A stretch of 64,000 bases of DNA from the NCBI RefSeq assembly GCF_024213195.1, contig NZ_JANAVF010000001.1, forward strand, positions 248,001 to 312,000, written 5' to 3'. Below the pieces are notes generated by a model, which worked only from the letters and a program-made list of their open reading frames with translations, was not told where the DNA came from and did no database searches. The position numbers and the translations under genes are program-made. Positions 61,025-64,000 of this stretch are shown in pieces; the stretch's first letter is position 1; each line of letters begins with the position of its first letter. This DNA comes from Streptomyces sp. TBY4. Lineage in GTDB: Bacteria > Actinomycetota > Actinomycetes > Streptomycetales > Streptomycetaceae.

Positions 61025-62097
61025 CGCGCCGCCACCCGTGGCCCCGCGCCCGCCACCGGGGTACGTCCCACTCCCAGTCCTGCCCGGTCCGCGGCCCGTA
61101 CGGTGCCGTCCGTGCCGCCGATGCCGGTCCACGGGTCGGCGGCGAGCAGCAGGTGCCCGTCGAGGTCCACCCAGCGGGCCCGGTCGGCGAGGTGCACGGC
61201 GGGGGCGATGCCGAGGGAGCTGGCGGTGAGGCATCCGAGCATGAGCTCGGTGCCGCTGCCGCGCAGGGCTTCGTGGATGCGCAGGGCGGCCCGTACCCCG
61301 CCGCACTTGGCGAGCTTGACGTTGACGCCGTGGACCAGCCCGGCGAGGGCGACGGCGTCCTCGTAGGAGACCGCGTCCTCGTCGGCGATGACGGGGATCG
61401 GGGACTCCTTGGCCACGCGGGCGAGCGCATCGGGGCTGCCGGGTGCGATGGGCTGTTCCACGGCGGTGACGCCGAGGTCGGCGAAGCGCGGCAGCAGGTC
61501 GAGGGCCTGGCGTTCGCTCCACGCCCCGTTGGGGTCGAGCAGCAGGCTCGCCCCGGGCGCGCCGGTGCGTACGGCTTCCACGCGGGCCAGGTCCTCGGCC
61601 GGATCCGGGGATCCCGCTTTGACCTTGAGGGCGGTGAAGCCGCTCATGGCGAGCCGGGCGGCCTGTGCGGCGGCCGGTACGGGGGCGGTGATGCCGATCG
61701 TACGGGTGGTCCGCGCGGCCGGTGCGGTGGGAGTGCCCAGGAGCTGGTGGGCGGGCCGGCCGGCACGCTTGCCGACCAGGTCGAGCAGGGCCGCCTCCAG
61801 TCCGGCGAGGACACCGGCCGGCAGCTCCGCCGCGCCGGGCAGGGCGTCAGCCGTGTGCGCGTGCCAGGCGGTCTCGGGGTCGGGGAGCCGTTCGAGGGCG
61901 GGGCGCGCCGTGGTGAGGTGCCGGGCGATGCGTGCGGTGGGCAGGCCGAGGTACTCGCTGCTGACCACCTCGCCCCAGCCGGTCATGCCGCCGTGTTCGA
62001 TCGCGATCCAGACCGCGTCGCGGCGGGACATCACGGAGCGGGAGATGCGCAGCGGTTCGGCCAGTTCCAGTTCGGCGGTCTGCCAGGTGACTCTCAT
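61021..62097 (-). CDS. Enolase-superfamily dipeptide epimerase-like
   Basis: 358 residues of the MLE subgroup, near L-Ala-D/L-Glu epimerases. The two catalytic Lys are in ALKVKAG and VNVKLAKCGG, and the metal ligands in LLDPNGAW, VEQPI and ADEDAV. Family members racemise or epimerise at a carbon next to a carboxylate using Mg2+. In this operon it might invert a centre in an amino-acid or dipeptide-like product. It overlaps both neighbours by 4 nt. Confidence 0.85.
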   Translation of the reverse strand: MRVTWQTAELELAEPLRISRSVMSRRDAVWIAIEHGGMTGWGEVVSSEYLGLPTARIARHLTTARPALERLPDPETAWHAHTADALPGAAELPAGVLAGLEAALLDLVGKRAGRPAHQLLGTPTAPAARTTRTIGITAPVPAAAQAARLAMSGFTALKVKAGSPDPAEDLARVEAVRTGAPGASLLLDPNGAWSERQALDLLPRFADLGVTAVEQPIAPGSPDALARVAKESPIPVIADEDAVSYEDAVALAGLVHGVNVKLAKCGGVRAALRIHEALRGSGTELMLGCLTASSLGIAPAVHLADRARWVDLDGHLLLAADPWTGIGGTDGTVRAADRAGLGVGRTPVAGAGPRVAAR

Positions 62098-63239
62098 GCG
62101 GCACCTCCGCGCGAGGGCGCGGGCAGGCGCGGACCGGTAGGCGCGGGCAGGCGCGGGCGGGTGGCCGCGAGCGGATCGACGACGGTGCGGCAGCGGGTCC
62201 AGCCGACCGCCTCGGCCGCGCGCGGGTGTGCGATCTCCAGTGGGCGCACGGCCAGTTCGGCCCGGTCGAGGCCGTGGGCCCGGCAGAACTCGTCGTCGTA
62301 GACGGTGCCGAGGTAGCGGTGCGGCCCGTCGGGGAAGACGGTCGCCACGACCGCGCCGGCCTCGACCCGGGAGGCCCAGGCGGAGACGAGCGCGACGGCT
62401 CCGGTGCTCCAGCCGCCGCTGACGAAGCCGGTACGGGCGAGCCTGCGGCAGGCGTCCACGGCCTCGGCCGGGCCCACCCAGTGGACCTCGTCGAAGGCGT
62501 GGTGGGCGACGTTGCGCGGGTGGATGCTGCTGCCGAGTCCGCGCATGAGGCGGGGCCGTGCGGGCTGGCCGAAGATGGCGGAGCCGACGGAGTCGACGCC
62601 GATCACCTTCAGGCGCGGCCAGCGGCGGCGCAGCGGGCCGACGAGGCCGGCGCTGTGGCCGCCGGTACCGACGCTGCACACCAGTACGTCCAAGTGGTCG
62701 AGCTGCGCGGTGAGTTCGGATGCCATGGAGAGATATCCGGCGGCATTGTCGGGGTTGTTGTACTGGTCGGGCCAGTAGGCGTCCGGGGTCCGCGCCAGGA
62801 CCTCGCGGAGCCGGGCGATCCGGGCCGCCTGCCAGCCGCCCTCGGCGGCGGGCCGCTCCACCAGCTCCAGCCCGGCTCCGTACGCGTGGAGCAACTGGCG
62901 CATGGACGGTTCGAGTTCGCGGTCTCCGACGAGGACGACGGGATGGCCGAGGGCCTGTCCGGCGAAGGCGAGGCCGACCCCGAGGGTGCCGGAGGTGGAC
63001 TCGACCACGGTGGCGCCCGGCCGGAGTTCGCCGCGCCGGCGGGCGCCGCGCAGCATGGACACGGCGGAGCGCGCCTTCATCCCGCCGGCGCCCAGGCCTT
63101 CGAGTTTGGCCCAGAACCCCGGGTGGGCGTAGGGGAGTTCCGCACGGATCCGGGCGAGCGGGGTGCGGCCGACCAGTGTCAGCAGTTCGGGGTTCGCACG
63201 GTGGAACGGGGGGCGGTGCAGGGGCGGTGCGAGGGTCAC
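62094..63239 (-). CDS. Cysteine synthase-like PLP enzyme
   Basis: 381 residues of the fold-type II cysteine synthase family. The PLP Lys is in GAGGMKARSAVSML, the substrate loop STSGTLGVGLAFAG replaces the usual TSGNTG, and the phosphate loop is SVGTGGHSAGL. Loops differ from ordinary CysK/CysM, as in family members that join O-phosphoserine or O-acetylserine with an amine (SbnA, aminopolycarboxylate synthesis). GTG at 63239 overlaps the upstream stop. A C-terminal Pro/Arg-rich tail of about 40 residues is extra. Confidence 0.85.
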   Translation of the reverse strand: MTLAPPLHRPPFHRANPELLTLVGRTPLARIRAELPYAHPGFWAKLEGLGAGGMKARSAVSMLRGARRRGELRPGATVVESTSGTLGVGLAFAGQALGHPVVLVGDRELEPSMRQLLHAYGAGLELVERPAAEGGWQAARIARLREVLARTPDAYWPDQYNNPDNAAGYLSMASELTAQLDHLDVLVCSVGTGGHSAGLVGPLRRRWPRLKVIGVDSVGSAIFGQPARPRLMRGLGSSIHPRNVAHHAFDEVHWVGPAEAVDACRRLARTGFVSGGWSTGAVALVSAWASRVEAGAVVATVFPDGPHRYLGTVYDDEFCRAHGLDRAELAVRPLEIAHPRAAEAVGWTRCRTVVDPLAATRPRLPAPTGPRLPAPSRGGAA

Positions 63240-64000
63240 CGGGTGCCTCCGTAGTGGTGGATGACTCCCGGGCCGCCGTCGAGCCAGAAGAAGGGGTAGG
63301 GCTCGGCGGACACGGCGCTGACCCCGGCGCCCAGGAAGCGCGGGAGGACCGCGCTGCCGGTCTGCGCGAACATGACCAGGGGCTTGCCGGTGGCGGCGGC
63401 GTGGTCGAGCAGCGGCTGCAGGGTGCCGTTCCCGAGGGTCATGCCGGAGGCGAGGATCGCGTCGCAGCGCTCCAGTTCCGCGAGGGCATCGGTCCGTACG
63501 GGCTCGCCCCATTCGGTGGCGCCGCCCTTGAGGTCGCAGGGCACGTAGCCGGTGCCGCGCTCGCGCAGCTGCTCCAGCAGGGAGTTGACCACGCCGATGA
63601 CCAGGACCCGGCGGATCCCGGTCGGCGGCAGCAGGCCGACGACGGCGCGGGCGCGGGCTCTGGAGCGGTGCAGGGAGCTGCCGGCCGGCAGGGTGCAGGG
63701 GCGGGCGCCGTGTTCGGGGGTGTGGGGGCGGACCCGGCTCAGGTACGCGTCGAGCGCGGCGACCCGTACGGGAAGCACCGGGTGGTCGAGGAGCTCGGCG
63801 ACCGAGGCTCCGACACAGTCGTCGAGCGCTGCGGGCGGCAGCGTTCCCGGCTCGACGGCGCAGGATCCGACGGCCGCGTCCAGGCGCAGGCTGAGCACCT
63901 CGTTCCGGTATCCGCTGCCGCGTCCGGCGTGCCGGACCGCCTGGGCGGTGGCGAAGGCGAGCGCGATGCGCTCCTGGGCGGGGTCGGTTCCGTAACTCCC
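63236..64000 (-). CDS. DUF4213/DUF364 protein, partial at window edge
   Basis: 254 residues are visible; the reading frame stays open to the right edge, so the start lies outside. A GTG at 63898 is in frame, but the sequence before it (for example QERIALAFATAQAVRHAGR) looks like normal coding sequence. The C-terminal part, with RVLVIGVVNSLLEQLRERG and GMTLGNGTLQPLLDH, is the Rossmann-like DUF364 domain, listed by Pfam as putative heavy-metal chelation. It overlaps the PLP enzyme by 4 nt and is the first visible gene of the operon. Confidence 0.8.
   Translation of the reverse strand, partial: GSYGTDPAQERIALAFATAQAVRHAGRGSGYRNEVLSLRLDAAVGSCAVEPGTLPPAALDDCVGASVAELLDHPVLPVRVAALDAYLSRVRPHTPEHGARPCTLPAGSSLHRSRARARAVVGLLPPTGIRRVLVIGVVNSLLEQLRERGTGYVPCDLKGGATEWGEPVRTDALAELERCDAILASGMTLGNGTLQPLLDHAAATGKPLVMFAQTGSAVLPRFLGAGVSAVSAEPYPFFWLDGGPGVIHHYGGTR

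Noticed and set aside
63236..63898. Treating GTG at 63898 as the start of the DUF364 gene
   Set aside because: The frame continues to the right edge with normal coding sequence, and the DUF4213 part would be cut off; the gene is better recorded as partial.

Overview
The window reads as chromosomal DNA of a Streptomyces-type actinomycete. Base composition is very high in G+C, many genes start with GTG, operons use ATGA or GTGA 4-nt overlaps, and the gene families (XdhABC, CcdA/TlpA, S33 peptidases, zinc-free ribosomal proteins next to Zur-like sites) are typical of that group. No rRNA, tRNA, CRISPR array, transposase or phage gene was seen.

Layout. 0.4-2.0 kb: a 72-residue peptide with a Tyr-rich C-terminus (YGYYYVQGR) followed 3 nt later by a cytochrome P450, a candidate P450-modified ribosomal peptide system. 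2.0-7.1 kb: xanthine dehydrogenase xdhABC, preceded by a possible short leader ORF. 7.1-13.3 kb, mostly minus strand: an MFS transporter, secreted proteins, a serine hydrolase, a GH35 beta-galactosidase with a perfect LacI-type palindrome upstream, and a GNAT acetyltransferase. 13.3-17.8 kb: an MMPL exporter followed by a NarL-type two-component system and a small protein of unknown role.

17.8-34.7 kb is a divergent catabolic region. Leftward from about 26.15 kb run a Rieske oxygenase, a polyamine-type ABC importer (potDBCA), an FAD amine oxidase and an aldehyde dehydrogenase. Rightward run a hypothetical protein, a NuoF-like NADH flavoprotein, a 3Fe-4S-type ferredoxin, an ADP-forming acyl-CoA ligase, two tandem acyl-CoA dehydrogenases, a 3-hydroxyacyl-CoA dehydrogenase and a BetI-like TetR repressor. 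An 18-bp perfect palindrome fills exactly the -35/-10 spacer of the rightward promoter, so the whole region is probably one TetR-controlled regulon. The likely logic is uptake of an amine, oxidation to an acid, CoA activation and beta-oxidation, with NuoF-like protein plus ferredoxin feeding the Rieske enzyme.

34.7-43.8 kb: an OmpR-type two-component system, an extracytoplasmic thiol-reducing operon (two thioredoxin-fold lipoproteins and CcdA), secreted proteins including a CAP-domain protein, a PLP-dependent decarboxylase and a DUF4436-like membrane protein. 43.9-48.4 kb: two paralogous secreted S33 peptidases and a second serine hydrolase. 48.5-51.3 kb: a zinc-starvation cassette of zinc-free ribosomal proteins (L28, S14, L32, L33, L31, S18) and a CobW-like protein with two Zur-like boxes; S14 has apparently lost its normal stop codon.

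51.3-64.0 kb: a LuxR regulator, a divergent FAD/NAD(P) protein, and a tightly coupled minus-strand operon that runs off the right edge. In order of transcription it encodes a DUF4213/DUF364 protein (partial), a cysteine-synthase-like PLP enzyme, an enolase-superfamily dipeptide epimerase, an MFS exporter, a SAM methyltransferase, and a nickel/peptide-type ABC importer (binding protein, two permeases, fused double ATPase). Its make-export-reimport layout resembles opine/aminopolycarboxylate metallophore clusters, although the product cannot be named from sequence. This operon and the P450/peptide pair are the two best candidates for undescribed biology.
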